DNA of 34,851 nt. It comes from Vibrio splendidus 12E03. GTDB lineage: Bacteria; Pseudomonadota; Gammaproteobacteria; Enterobacterales; Vibrionaceae. The notes beneath the pieces are model-generated. The model searched no databases. It had not been told where the DNA came from and worked only from the letters and a program-made list of their open reading frames with translations. Where the stretch lies: positions 1-34,851 of the forward strand of contig NZ_AJZD02000350.1 in NCBI RefSeq assembly GCF_000272105.2, written 5' to 3'. The position numbers were made by a program, and so were the translations under genes. Numbering within the stretch: the first letter of the stretch is position 1; each line of letters opens with the position of its first letter. Of this stretch, positions 23,851 through 31,822 are shown piece after piece.

Positions 23851-25548
23851 TAGAAAATACCGCTGTGCCATTGGAAGTTCTTCAGCCGGCTCACACGTCA
23901 GCAGTTCACCATCAGCGCGTACTTGATACGTCTGAGAATCAACCTCAATCTTCGGCATCCAGTCGTTCAGCTTCATGTCAGCCTTGCAGATGTTTCGGCA
24001 GTTGCTCACAACACCAATTAGGCTCTTTAGTCCCAACTGCTTATCGATGTTCTGTGCCTTGGCTTCTTTGGAAACAAATAGCATCGATGTGTTCTGACAC
24101 GCCTTGCCATAGCTACCAAACATAGAACGGTAGTGAACGGGCTGAGGTGTTGGGATAGAGGCATTAGGATCGCCCATCGGTGCCATCGCGATCATGCCTC
24201 CTTTCAAAATCACACTTGGTTTCACTCCAAAAAAAGCTGGTTTCCATAAAACAAGATCCGCCAGTTTGCCTTCTTCAATCGAACCGATTTCATGCGCCAT
24301 ACCGTGAGTGATGGCTGGATTAATGGTGTACTTTGCAACGTAGCGACGAAGACGGAAGTTATCGCTGTAGTCAGAATCTTCTTTTAGGCTGCCACGTTGC
24401 ACTTTCATCTTGTGTGCAGTTTGCCAAGTTCGGGTTACCACCTCGCCTACGCGCCCCATCGCCTGTGAATCCGAAGCAATCATAGAGAACGCGCCTAAGT
24501 CATGAAGAACGTCTTCTGCAGCAATGGTTTCACGGCGAATACGTGATTCAGCGAACGCGACATCTTCAGCAATCGACGGGGAAAGGTGATGACACACCAT
24601 CAACATGTCTAAGTGCTCATCGACCGTATTGATAGTGTAAGGTCGTGTTGGGTTAGTCGAAGAAGGCAGAACGTTGGGTTCGCCTGCCGCTCGGATAATA
24701 TCGGGAGCATGACCACCGCCCGCACCTTCAGTGTGGTAGGTATGAATCACTCGGTCGCCAATTGCGCCAAGTGTCGATTCAACAAAACCCGATTCGTTCA
24801 GAGTATCGGTGTGAATCGCAACTTGTACGTCCATCTCGTCAGCGACACTCAAGCAAGTATCAATTGACGCGGGCGTGGTTCCCCAGTCTTCGTGCAACTT
24901 CAAACCCACAGCGCCGGCTGCCACTTGCTCACGCAGTGCCTCGGGTTGGCTCGCATTGCCCTTACCTAACAAACCAAAGTTCATTGGGAATTGATCGAGT
25001 GATTCCAACATACGGTGCATGTTCCACGGACCCGGTGTACACGTGGTTGCGTTAGTCCCTGTGTTTGGCCCAGTGCCACCGCCTATCATGGTAGTCACAC
25101 CCGACGCCAACGCTTCTTCAATCTGTTGCGGGCATATAAAGTGGATATGTGAGTCAATGCCACCAGCGGTGAGAATCGAACCTTCACCTGCCAAAATTTC
25201 CGTGCCCGGGCCAATTACTATATCAACGCCTGGTTGAACGTCTGGGTTACCCGCTTTACCCAACGCTTGAACTCGGCCGTCTTTGATGGCGACATCGGCT
25301 TTTACAATGCCCCAGTAGTCCAACACAATCGCGTTGGTGATCACCAAATCTGGCGTTTCGGCACTTGGACGTTGGCTTTGCCCTTGTCCATCACGGATAA
25401 CTTTACCGCCGCCAAACTTCACTTCGTCGCCGTATACGGTGTAATCCTTTTCAACTTCTAGCCATAAATCAGTGTCAGCAAGACGCACTCGGTCACCGAC
25501 TGTTGGCCCAAACATTTCGGCATAAGCCTGTCTGGATATCGTCGCCAT
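23845..25548 (-). CDS. ureC: Urease alpha subunit (catalytic)
   Basis: UreC carries the di-nickel site that hydrolyses urea to ammonia and carbamate. From the ATG at 25548 (AAAGGA ribosome site, MATISRQAYAEMFGPTVGDR) it is 567 residues, exactly the Klebsiella length. All active-site residues fall at the Klebsiella numbers: H134 and H136 (HIHF), carbamylated K217 (GLKLHEDWG), H219, H246, H272, H320 (VCHH) and D360. Longer in-frame starts up to 25587 add unsupported residues. It is preceded by ureB after 39 nt. The enzyme should be fully functional. Confidence 0.99.
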   Translation of the reverse strand: MATISRQAYAEMFGPTVGDRVRLADTDLWLEVEKDYTVYGDEVKFGGGKVIRDGQGQSQRPSAETPDLVITNAIVLDYWGIVKADVAIKDGRVQALGKAGNPDVQPGVDIVIGPGTEILAGEGSILTAGGIDSHIHFICPQQIEEALASGVTTMIGGGTGPNTGTNATTCTPGPWNMHRMLESLDQFPMNFGLLGKGNASQPEALREQVAAGAVGLKLHEDWGTTPASIDTCLSVADEMDVQVAIHTDTLNESGFVESTLGAIGDRVIHTYHTEGAGGGHAPDIIRAAGEPNVLPSSTNPTRPYTINTVDEHLDMLMVCHHLSPSIAEDVAFAESRIRRETIAAEDVLHDLGAFSMIASDSQAMGRVGEVVTRTWQTAHKMKVQRGSLKEDSDYSDNFRLRRYVAKYTINPAITHGMAHEIGSIEEGKLADLVLWKPAFFGVKPSVILKGGMIAMAPMGDPNASIPTPQPVHYRSMFGSYGKACQNTSMLFVSKEAKAQNIDKQLGLKSLIGVVSNCRNICKADMKLNDWMPKIEVDSQTYQVRADGELLTCEPAEELPMAQRYFLF

Positions 25549-25587
25549 GTTCAATCCTTTGTTATTTTCATTATTCCGTGGGAGCAC

Positions 25588-25923
25588 TTAGAGCTTGCCC
25601 ATCACCTTTCCTTGGAAGCCATAGATCTCTAACTTACCGGCGTAACGCACTAACTCGACGCTGCGAGACTGACCCGGTTCAAAACGGGTAGCAGTGCCTG
25701 CTGGGATATTGAGTCGAAAACCTTTAGTGGCTTCTCGGTCAAAGATCAGCGAAGGGTTTGCTTCATAGAAGTGGTAATGAGAGCCAATTTGCACGGGACG
25801 ATCGCCAATGTTTTGTACCTTAACGGACGTCGTGGCGCGGCCTTCATTGAGAGTGATATCACCCGGTGCGGTTTCTACTTTTCCGGGAACGAATCCTGAG
25901 TATTGTTTTGTGGAGCCAGCCAT
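25588..25923 (-). CDS. ureB: Urease beta subunit
   Basis: UreB is the small structural beta subunit of the cytoplasmic (alpha-beta-gamma)3 urease. Recognisable segments are PGEVE-like FVPGKVETAPGDITLNEGR, VQNIGDRPVQIGSHYHFYEA and GFRLNIPAGTATRFEPGQ, all conserved in the family. The length of 111 residues is slightly above the usual 101-106. It lies 11 nt after ureA and 39 nt before ureC in one transcript. Confidence 0.98.
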   Translation of the reverse strand: MAGSTKQYSGFVPGKVETAPGDITLNEGRATTSVKVQNIGDRPVQIGSHYHFYEANPSLIFDREATKGFRLNIPAGTATRFEPGQSRSVELVRYAGKLEIYGFQGKVMGKL

Positions 25924-25934
25924 ATTTCTTCTCC

Positions 25935-26237
25935 CTACACGATAGGTTCATGAACGGTCACCAACTTGGTGCCATCAGGAAAAGTAGCTTCGACTTGTAC
26001 ATCTGGGATCATGGAAGGGATCCCCTCCATAACGTCATCGACGGTAAGCAGTGTGCGTCCAAAATCCATCAATTCCGAAACGGTTTTACCCTCACGGGCA
26101 CCTTCAAGAATGGCACTGCTGATCAGCGCTATAGATTCTGGGTAGTTGAGTTTTAAGCCTTTTTGCTTGCGCTGCTGTGCCAGCATTCCTGCGCAGAAGA
26201 TAAGTAGCTTATCTTTTTCTCTTGGTGTTAATTCCAT
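25935..26237 (-). CDS. ureA: Urease gamma subunit
   Basis: UreA is the gamma subunit, exactly 100 residues as in other bacterial ureases. It starts MELTPREKDKLLIFCAGMLA and contains LKLNYPESIALISSAILEGA and the C-terminal ATFPDGTKLVTVHEPI, all diagnostic. It follows ureD after 133 nt, a gap that contains a strong intrinsic terminator and a small leader hairpin (TGCTCA/TGAGCA, 26270-26275 with 26284-26289). Its expression may therefore need read-through or a separate promoter; only a weak promoter match is visible there. Confidence 0.98.
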   Translation of the reverse strand: MELTPREKDKLLIFCAGMLAQQRKQKGLKLNYPESIALISSAILEGAREGKTVSELMDFGRTLLTVDDVMEGIPSMIPDVQVEATFPDGTKLVTVHEPIV

Positions 26238-26318
26238 TTAGCCGCCCGCTGTTAGTGTTGTTTTCTTATTGCTCAGAAACGCATGAGCAGTAAGTGGGAT
26301 TCAATCACAGCAAGCTTG

Positions 26319-26356
26319 AAAAAATGTACCGAGGGCCGGAAGTCGCCCTCGGTACA
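26319..26356 (-). terminator. Strong intrinsic terminator between ureD and ureA
   Basis: TGTACCGAGGGC (26325-26336) pairs perfectly with GCCCTCGGTACA (26345-26356) around an 8-nt loop. In the transcript direction six Us follow (26324-26319). This canonical intrinsic terminator lies 15 nt after the ureD stop and 82 nt before ureA, inside a locus otherwise arranged as one operon. Confidence 0.9.
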
Positions 26357-26370
26357 AATAGGGCTAATCG

Positions 26371-27318
26371 CTAAGTCGCCCAAATCCTTGGTAAATCAGG
26401 AGTCGTACCACATAAATGAGAGCGAGTTGCTTGCCATATCTGACCAAAGGCCTGGAGGATATCTTCACTCCAATAACCCAAGGCTCGCACCACAATCAAT
26501 CCTTCTATCTGCGTCGCACCCAATATTAATGTGGGTTCACTCGACGTTTTTGATGTAACTGATTGCTGTGAAGCTTGCTGTGTAATAGATAAGAGCAAGC
26601 TCTGTACCAACTCTAAATCTTGCTTCTCATTTGAGGTAATATAAAAGGTTCCCATCATTGAATAATCAAGTAACCCCATATTTATCATTAACTTATCGCC
26701 ACCGTGAAAATTAAATCCTTCCGTAAGAAGCCTTTGATTATCAAGATAGATTTCTGTTTTCCCTACAAGGTGACCATGCTCAAATCCCTCATTCTGTGCA
26801 GGTCGCCCAAAACAGTGCATTTCCCAACCCCAAAACTGTGCGCCCTTTTCTAGCCGAATTTCAGTGTCTAAACGTACGTGTGCATTAGGGAAAAAAATGT
26901 TCTCTTGCGGCATCCATTCCAAGCGCGCACCTTTCTTCACTCGCAAGGTCTGCTTCTGCTTGGCGTACTTATTATTAGAACGATAAAACTTAGTGGCACC
27001 GGGGGTGGTAATTAGCGCATGAGCGCCACTTTCTATGGTCGCTTCAATGTTGAGAGTGTCACCACCTACTACTCCGCCGGGGGGATGGAGTAAGTAGGTG
27101 TGACACGTTTCCCCATCAGGATACAAGGGGCGTTGCACCGTAAGCGGACCAGACTGCTGACGATTCTTTAAAACGGTTTTATCACCACGGTCGACAAAGG
27201 TGAGGTTTAAGCTCGCCTGCCAGCCGTCTCGAATATCTTGTTCAATGGTTTCATTCAGAGACAAAGCCTCGGTTAGAGAAGCGTCCCTTTCTTCGCTCAA
27301 AGAAAATAAAGCACTCAT
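26371..27318 (-). CDS. ureD: Urease accessory protein UreD
   Basis: UreD (UreH) binds apo-urease and forms the conduit through which nickel passes from UreG. Family features are SLNLTFVDRGDKTVLKNRQ, GPLTVQRPLYPDG, LHPPGGVVGGDTL and TTPGATKFYRSN. The length of 315 residues is slightly long. The first ~33 residues before the conserved region form a variable N-terminal extension. It overlaps the urtE stop as ATGA (27315-27318), so its translation is coupled to the transporter genes rather than to ureABC. A terminator follows it. Confidence 0.97.
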   Translation of the reverse strand: MSALFSLSEERDASLTEALSLNETIEQDIRDGWQASLNLTFVDRGDKTVLKNRQQSGPLTVQRPLYPDGETCHTYLLHPPGGVVGGDTLNIEATIESGAHALITTPGATKFYRSNNKYAKQKQTLRVKKGARLEWMPQENIFFPNAHVRLDTEIRLEKGAQFWGWEMHCFGRPAQNEGFEHGHLVGKTEIYLDNQRLLTEGFNFHGGDKLMINMGLLDYSMMGTFYITSNEKQDLELVQSLLLSITQQASQQSVTSKTSSEPTLILGATQIEGLIVVRALGYWSEDILQAFGQIWQATRSHLCGTTPDLPRIWAT

Positions 27319-28010
27319 ACGGTCAGGTACTCCTTGATCAAGGATTCATTGAGCCCTTTCATTTCTCCTTCCGCGACCTGACGTCCACGGTCAAGAATGC
27401 AGAAGCGATCACCAACCTTTCTCGCAAATGGTAGCTTTTGCTCTACAAGCAGGACGGTGAGTCCCATCTTCTCGTTAAGCATGCGAATGATGTCGCCAAT
27501 CTCTTGCACAATATTGGGTTGAATACCTTCCGTCGGCTCATCCAAGATCAATAGCTTTGGATTAACCACCAGCGCACGACCAATTGCGAGTTGCTGTTGT
27601 TGACCACCCGATAAGTCACCACCACGGCGATGCAGCATCTCTTTTAGCACAGGGAAGATATCGAAGATGAACTCTGGGATCTTACGATCGCCCTTCTCAC
27701 GAATCGGTAGGCCAACCTCTAGGTTTTCTTGAACGGTGAGCATCGGGAATATCTGACGGCCTTGTGGCACATAACCAATGCCTTGGCGAGAACGATCTTC
27801 GGCATCGGTTTTCAGTAGCGACTCGCCCGATAAAGAGATGTCACCGCTCTCGACCTTAACTAGCCCCATGATGCATTGCAGCAACGTCGTTTTACCGACA
27901 CCGTTTCGTCCCATTAATACTGTGCACTTGCCTTCAGGGATCTGCATATCCAAATCCCACAGCGTGTGGCTCTCACCGTAATATTGATTAACTGATTTAA
28001 CCTCTAGCAT
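27315..28010 (-). CDS. urtE: Urea ABC transporter ATP-binding protein UrtE
   Basis: UrtE is one of the two cytoplasmic ATPases of the urea importer. From the ATG at 28010 (ribosome site GGAGAA overlapping the urtD end) it is 231 residues. It has Walker A GRNGVGKT (34-41), Q-loop VPQGRQIFP, signature LSGGQQQQLAIGRAL (133-147) and Walker B LLILDEP (153-159). The EGIQPNIVQEIG segment following Walker B is typical of UrtE rather than LivF. Longer in-frame starts run back into urtD and add unrelated residues. The stop overlaps the ureD start. Confidence 0.97.
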   Translation of the reverse strand: MLEVKSVNQYYGESHTLWDLDMQIPEGKCTVLMGRNGVGKTTLLQCIMGLVKVESGDISLSGESLLKTDAEDRSRQGIGYVPQGRQIFPMLTVQENLEVGLPIREKGDRKIPEFIFDIFPVLKEMLHRRGGDLSGGQQQQLAIGRALVVNPKLLILDEPTEGIQPNIVQEIGDIIRMLNEKMGLTVLLVEQKLPFARKVGDRFCILDRGRQVAEGEMKGLNESLIKEYLTV

Positions 28011-28011
28011 C

Positions 28012-28854
28012 CTATTCTCCGAGATAAACTTGTTTAACTTCAGGGTGAGCCTGCACTTGATCCATAGTGCCTTCAGCCAACACATGACCTTGATGAAGCA
28101 CGGTGACATGGCTTGCGATAGAACGAACGAAATCCATATCGTGTTCAACCACTACCACTGAGTGCTTGCCTGCCAGAGAATTGAGTAACTCAGAGGTACG
28201 GTCCATCTCTTGGTGAGTCATGCCTGCAACGGGTTCATCCACCAGCAATAGCCTAGGGTTTTGCATCAATAACATGCCTATCTCTAACCACTGTTTCTGA
28301 CCGTGAGACAGGTTACCTGCCAAATTCGCCGCTTCGTCTTTTAAATGAATCAGCTCAAGTACCGAGGTCAGCTTGTCTTTCTGCTCACCAGACATCACAG
28401 CAGTGAACGTCGCCCACACGGAGCGATCACCCGCCATGGCTAATTCAAGGTTCTGCCACACAGTTAAACACTCAATCACAGTTGGTTTTTGGAATTTACG
28501 CCCAACGCCTGCATTGGCAATTTCGGCTTCGTTCATCTTCGATAAGTTGATGTTCGAACCCAACCACACTTCGCCAGTATCTGGCTTAGTTTTACCTGTG
28601 ATGATGTCCATCATGGTGGTTTTACCTGCGCCATTAGGGCCAATGATGCAGCGAAGCTCTCCTTCATTGATGTAGAGGTTCAGATCGTTTATCGCTTGGA
28701 AACCATCGAAGCTTTTGTTGACGCCTTCCACATACAACAGCACGTTGTGGCGAGTATCGATAGCGGGGTGAATATCAGGTTTAAGGTAATCAAAGACTTG
28801 GTCTCGACGAGTGAACGCCTGAACCGATTCCTTTACGCTATTAAATGTGGTCAT
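28012..28854 (-). CDS. urtD: Urea ABC transporter ATP-binding protein UrtD
   Basis: UrtD is the second ATPase of the urea importer. After an N-terminal extension of about 38 residues the ABC domain shows Walker A GPNGAGKT (72-79), FQKPTVIECLTVWQNLELA, signature LSHGQKQWLEIG (182-193) and Walker B LLLVDEP (202-208). The LSHGQKQWLE form is characteristic of UrtD. The length is 280 residues. It starts in an ATGA overlap with the urtC stop, showing translational coupling, and ends 1 nt before the urtE ATG. Confidence 0.97.
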   Translation of the reverse strand: MTTFNSVKESVQAFTRRDQVFDYLKPDIHPAIDTRHNVLLYVEGVNKSFDGFQAINDLNLYINEGELRCIIGPNGAGKTTMMDIITGKTKPDTGEVWLGSNINLSKMNEAEIANAGVGRKFQKPTVIECLTVWQNLELAMAGDRSVWATFTAVMSGEQKDKLTSVLELIHLKDEAANLAGNLSHGQKQWLEIGMLLMQNPRLLLVDEPVAGMTHQEMDRTSELLNSLAGKHSVVVVEHDMDFVRSIASHVTVLHQGHVLAEGTMDQVQAHPEVKQVYLGE

Positions 28855-30023
28855 GCTATCACCTCCTTGGCTTTGTGCTGATCATCCTTATCTTTATCTT
28901 GGTTTTTCCCATTTGATGCCTTGCGTAGCTGCTGCCATTTTTCACTGACAAAGCCAATTACACCTTGTGGGAAGTACATGGTCGAAAGAACGAATAATCC
29001 ACCCAGAGCAAATAACCACACCTCTGGGAACTCAACCGTAAACCAGCTCTTGGCGTAGTTGATGATCAATGCCCCAACAATGGCGCCAAACAGGGTGGCA
29101 CGACCGCCTAAGGCAACCCAAACCACAATCTCAATCGAGTTAAGCGGAGCAAATTCACCCGGGTTAATGATGCCAACTTGAGGAACATATAAAGCCCCGG
29201 CAATACCCGCGATAACCGCAGAAAGAACGAAGACCCACAGCTTGATGCCATCGACGTCGTAACCCATAAAGCGAGTACGTGACTCTGTATCACGAATCGC
29301 TAATGCCACACGACCTAATCGACTGGTCACCACCATACGACAAGCGATGTAGCTAAAGATGAGCGCAATGCCAGTCGCGACAAACAGACCTATCTTGACC
29401 GCATCACTCTGCAAGCTCAGACCTATGATGTCTTTGAAGTCTGTCAGTCCATTGTTACCACCAAAGCCCATCTCGTTGCGGAAAAATGCCAGCATCAATG
29501 CGTAAGTTAACGCTTGAGTCATGATAGAAAGATACACACCAGACACACGAGAGCGGAAAGCTAAATAACCGAACAAGTAAGCCAATGCGCCCGGCACTAG
29601 CACCACCATCAGACAAGCAAACCAGAACTGATCAAAGCCCTGCCAAAACCACGGCAACGCAGACCAATCAAGGAACACCATGAAATCTGGTAAGACTGGA
29701 TCACCATAAACCCCACGGTCACCAATCTGACGCATCAAGTACATGCCCATCGCATAACCACCAAGCGCGAAGAAAGCGCCATGACCTAGGCTCAGTATTC
29801 CGAGATAGCCCCATACAAGATCGAGCGCCAGCGCCAACATTGCGTAGCTCAAGTATTTGCCCATCAGTGAGATAGTGAAAGTCTCAACATGAAGCGGATG
29901 CCCACTTGGCAACATAGTGTTAGCCAGTGGGATAAGAATCACGGCCGCAAGAATGGCAAGGATGGTCAGCTGCCCACCTTTATCACCACGCATCGCCGAA
30001 AGTACAAATGATTTAGACTGCAT
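28851..30023 (-). CDS. urtC: Urea ABC transporter permease UrtC
   Basis: UrtC is the LivM-type membrane permease of the urea importer. I start it at the ATG at 30023 (AAGGA ribosome site 7 nt upstream), giving 390 residues. About nine to ten hydrophobic helices are present. Family segments include LDLVWGYLGILSLGHGAFFA, SIMTQALTYALMLAF, AIRDTESRTRFMGYD and VALGGRATLFGAIVGA. The tail is short, charged and Lys/Asp-rich. It begins 10 nt after urtB and overlaps urtD at its stop. Confidence 0.96.
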   Translation of the reverse strand: MQSKSFVLSAMRGDKGGQLTILAILAAVILIPLANTMLPSGHPLHVETFTISLMGKYLSYAMLALALDLVWGYLGILSLGHGAFFALGGYAMGMYLMRQIGDRGVYGDPVLPDFMVFLDWSALPWFWQGFDQFWFACLMVVLVPGALAYLFGYLAFRSRVSGVYLSIMTQALTYALMLAFFRNEMGFGGNNGLTDFKDIIGLSLQSDAVKIGLFVATGIALIFSYIACRMVVTSRLGRVALAIRDTESRTRFMGYDVDGIKLWVFVLSAVIAGIAGALYVPQVGIINPGEFAPLNSIEIVVWVALGGRATLFGAIVGALIINYAKSWFTVEFPEVWLFALGGLFVLSTMYFPQGVIGFVSEKWQQLRKASNGKNQDKDKDDQHKAKEVIA

Positions 30024-30033
30024 GATATTGTCC

Positions 30034-31662
30034 TTAACCTTCAGCCGCACGACCACGTTGCGGGAACAATCCGCGTGGGCGTTTTTGAATAAATAGAATG
30101 ATGAAAACCAGCACTAGAATCTTGGCGAGTACTGCGCCAGCCCATGGCTCTAAAATCTTATTGAACAAGCCAAGACTCAGACCTGCGACGAGTGTTCCCC
30201 ACAAGTTGCCGACTCCGCCGAACACCACCACCATGAAAGAATCGATGATGTACGCTTGCCCCATATTCGGGCCAACGTTAGTCAACTGAGACAGTGCTAC
30301 ACCTGCGACACCCGCCACGCCAGAACCTAAGCCAAAGGTCATCGCATCAACTCGTTCAGATCGAATACCCATCGCGCGAGCCATACCACGGTTTTGAGAA
30401 ACGGCACGAACCTGTAGACCTAGCGGTGTCTTTTTCAGAACCATTAACAAGCCCATAAACACCAAACCACAGAACAAGATGATGTATAAGCGGTTGTAGG
30501 TCAGAGACAACATTGGGTTCAATTGCAGTGCACCAGACATCCATTCAGGTGTGCTCACTGAGCGGTTCAAAGGAGAGAAAATAGAACGAACGGCTTGCTG
30601 CAAGATCAAGCTGATACCGAAGGTCGCAAGCAAGGTTTCCAATGGGCGACCGTAAAGGTGACGAATCACACTGCGCTCTATCGCAATACCGACCAGACCA
30701 GACACAATAAACGCTGCCGGAATAGAGAGAATGAGTGCTAAACCGATATGATTCGGCATTAGCAGTTGCAATACGTAGGTGGTGTAAGCGCCAATCATGA
30801 TCAGCTCGCCATGGGCCATGTTGATTACGCCCATCACACCAAAAGTGATCGCCAAGCCTATGCCAGCCAACACCAAGACAGAGCCCAAACTCAAGCCAAA
30901 GAACACAGTCTCAACACCCGAATAGAGTGCTTGGCTCTGTTGGTAACTATCCATCGCACGTTCTGCTGCAGCGGTAATGCTTGGATCTTGCTCGGTGTTT
31001 AACAGTTGGTTCAGTGTTTTCAGAACCACCGAATGTTTGAAGTCACCGACTCGCTCAATCGACGTGACTCGCTCATCAATGGTTGCGCTTTTATCAAGGG
31101 AGCTATAAATAGCCAATGAGAGGTCCATCAGCTCTGCCACTTTGCCCTCTGATTCGTTGGCTCTGAGTTCAGCTATGCGTTCGATGATGTCAGCGTCTTT
31201 GGTCCCTAACAGATCCAAAACCGCTTTATAACGCACATCAGGATTACTGCTGTTCAGCCCAATCGAGGCTATTTCCCCGCGTAACATCCCGCGAAGTTTG
31301 TTATTCACACGAACCTTTTTAAACTGTCTCGCATTCTCGATATTAAGCGTTGAATCATCCCATACTGACTGAGCTGACGTCGCAGTTTTGATACTTTGAA
31401 TGAGGTAGAGCTGTTTGTACTGCTCGCTCTGTTTCTCATTGAAGTAGTAAAGGTTTCCGTTTAACCAGCCATCTAAAATAGGTTTCGACACATCTTCCGT
31501 TTGCGTCTCACTCACCCAATCGATAGCTAATTCTTTATCCGATGTTTTCTTACCAACTAGCGCCTTGGTAAAGCTAGCTTCATCCGTTATTCCAGCAAAA
31601 GCCAACTGAGCACTGACTGCCATGAGCAACAGCGCTTTAAATACGTGTAATACGTTTTTCAT
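30034..31662 (-). CDS. urtB: Urea ABC transporter permease UrtB with N-terminal periplasmic domain
   Basis: UrtB is the LivH-type permease of the urea importer. From the ATG at 31662 (AAGGA 8 nt upstream) it is 542 residues. A signal-like hydrophobic segment (about 8-23) is followed by about 220 soluble residues. That part has HEAT-like helical pairs, for example NPDVRYKAVLDLLGTKDADI. The permease proper begins near residue 250 (SLGSVLVLAGIGLAITFGVM) and continues with INMAHGELIMIGAYTTY and GVVFGG-type VVVFGGVGNLWGTL. The bare permease is about 290-300 residues, so the N-terminal half is an added domain also known from some proteobacterial UrtB proteins; its role is unknown. It is separated from urtA by 160 nt with a hairpin. 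Confidence 0.95.
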   Translation of the reverse strand: MKNVLHVFKALLLMAVSAQLAFAGITDEASFTKALVGKKTSDKELAIDWVSETQTEDVSKPILDGWLNGNLYYFNEKQSEQYKQLYLIQSIKTATSAQSVWDDSTLNIENARQFKKVRVNNKLRGMLRGEIASIGLNSSNPDVRYKAVLDLLGTKDADIIERIAELRANESEGKVAELMDLSLAIYSSLDKSATIDERVTSIERVGDFKHSVVLKTLNQLLNTEQDPSITAAAERAMDSYQQSQALYSGVETVFFGLSLGSVLVLAGIGLAITFGVMGVINMAHGELIMIGAYTTYVLQLLMPNHIGLALILSIPAAFIVSGLVGIAIERSVIRHLYGRPLETLLATFGISLILQQAVRSIFSPLNRSVSTPEWMSGALQLNPMLSLTYNRLYIILFCGLVFMGLLMVLKKTPLGLQVRAVSQNRGMARAMGIRSERVDAMTFGLGSGVAGVAGVALSQLTNVGPNMGQAYIIDSFMVVVFGGVGNLWGTLVAGLSLGLFNKILEPWAGAVLAKILVLVFIILFIQKRPRGLFPQRGRAAEG

Positions 31663-31744
31663 CCCTGCTTCCTTAACCAACCAAGTTAGATATTGTTATT
31701 TTTACTTGGAGGATGTGTGGATAGTGGTTGTTACCTGAAACGAT

Positions 31745-31802
31745 GAGCCTTCCGTTCGCTTCGCCCGTTAAACAGACGCGTTCTTCCCAAACCGGAAGGC
31801 TC
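31745..31802 (-). other. Hairpin between urtA and urtB
   Basis: GAGCCTTCCG (31745-31754) pairs perfectly with CGGAAGGCTC (31793-31802), enclosing 38 nt, about 20 nt after the urtA stop. No T-run follows, so it is more likely an mRNA-stabilising or processing structure than a terminator. Such elements often let the binding-protein gene be expressed above the membrane components. Confidence 0.5.
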
Positions 31803-31822
31803 AATATTCCTGAATTGACGAT

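Noticed and set aside
28011..28148. Longer start for urtE
   Set aside because: The extra residues are a frame-shifted reading of the urtD 3' end; the ATG at 28010 has GGAGAA just upstream and begins the conserved ABC domain.
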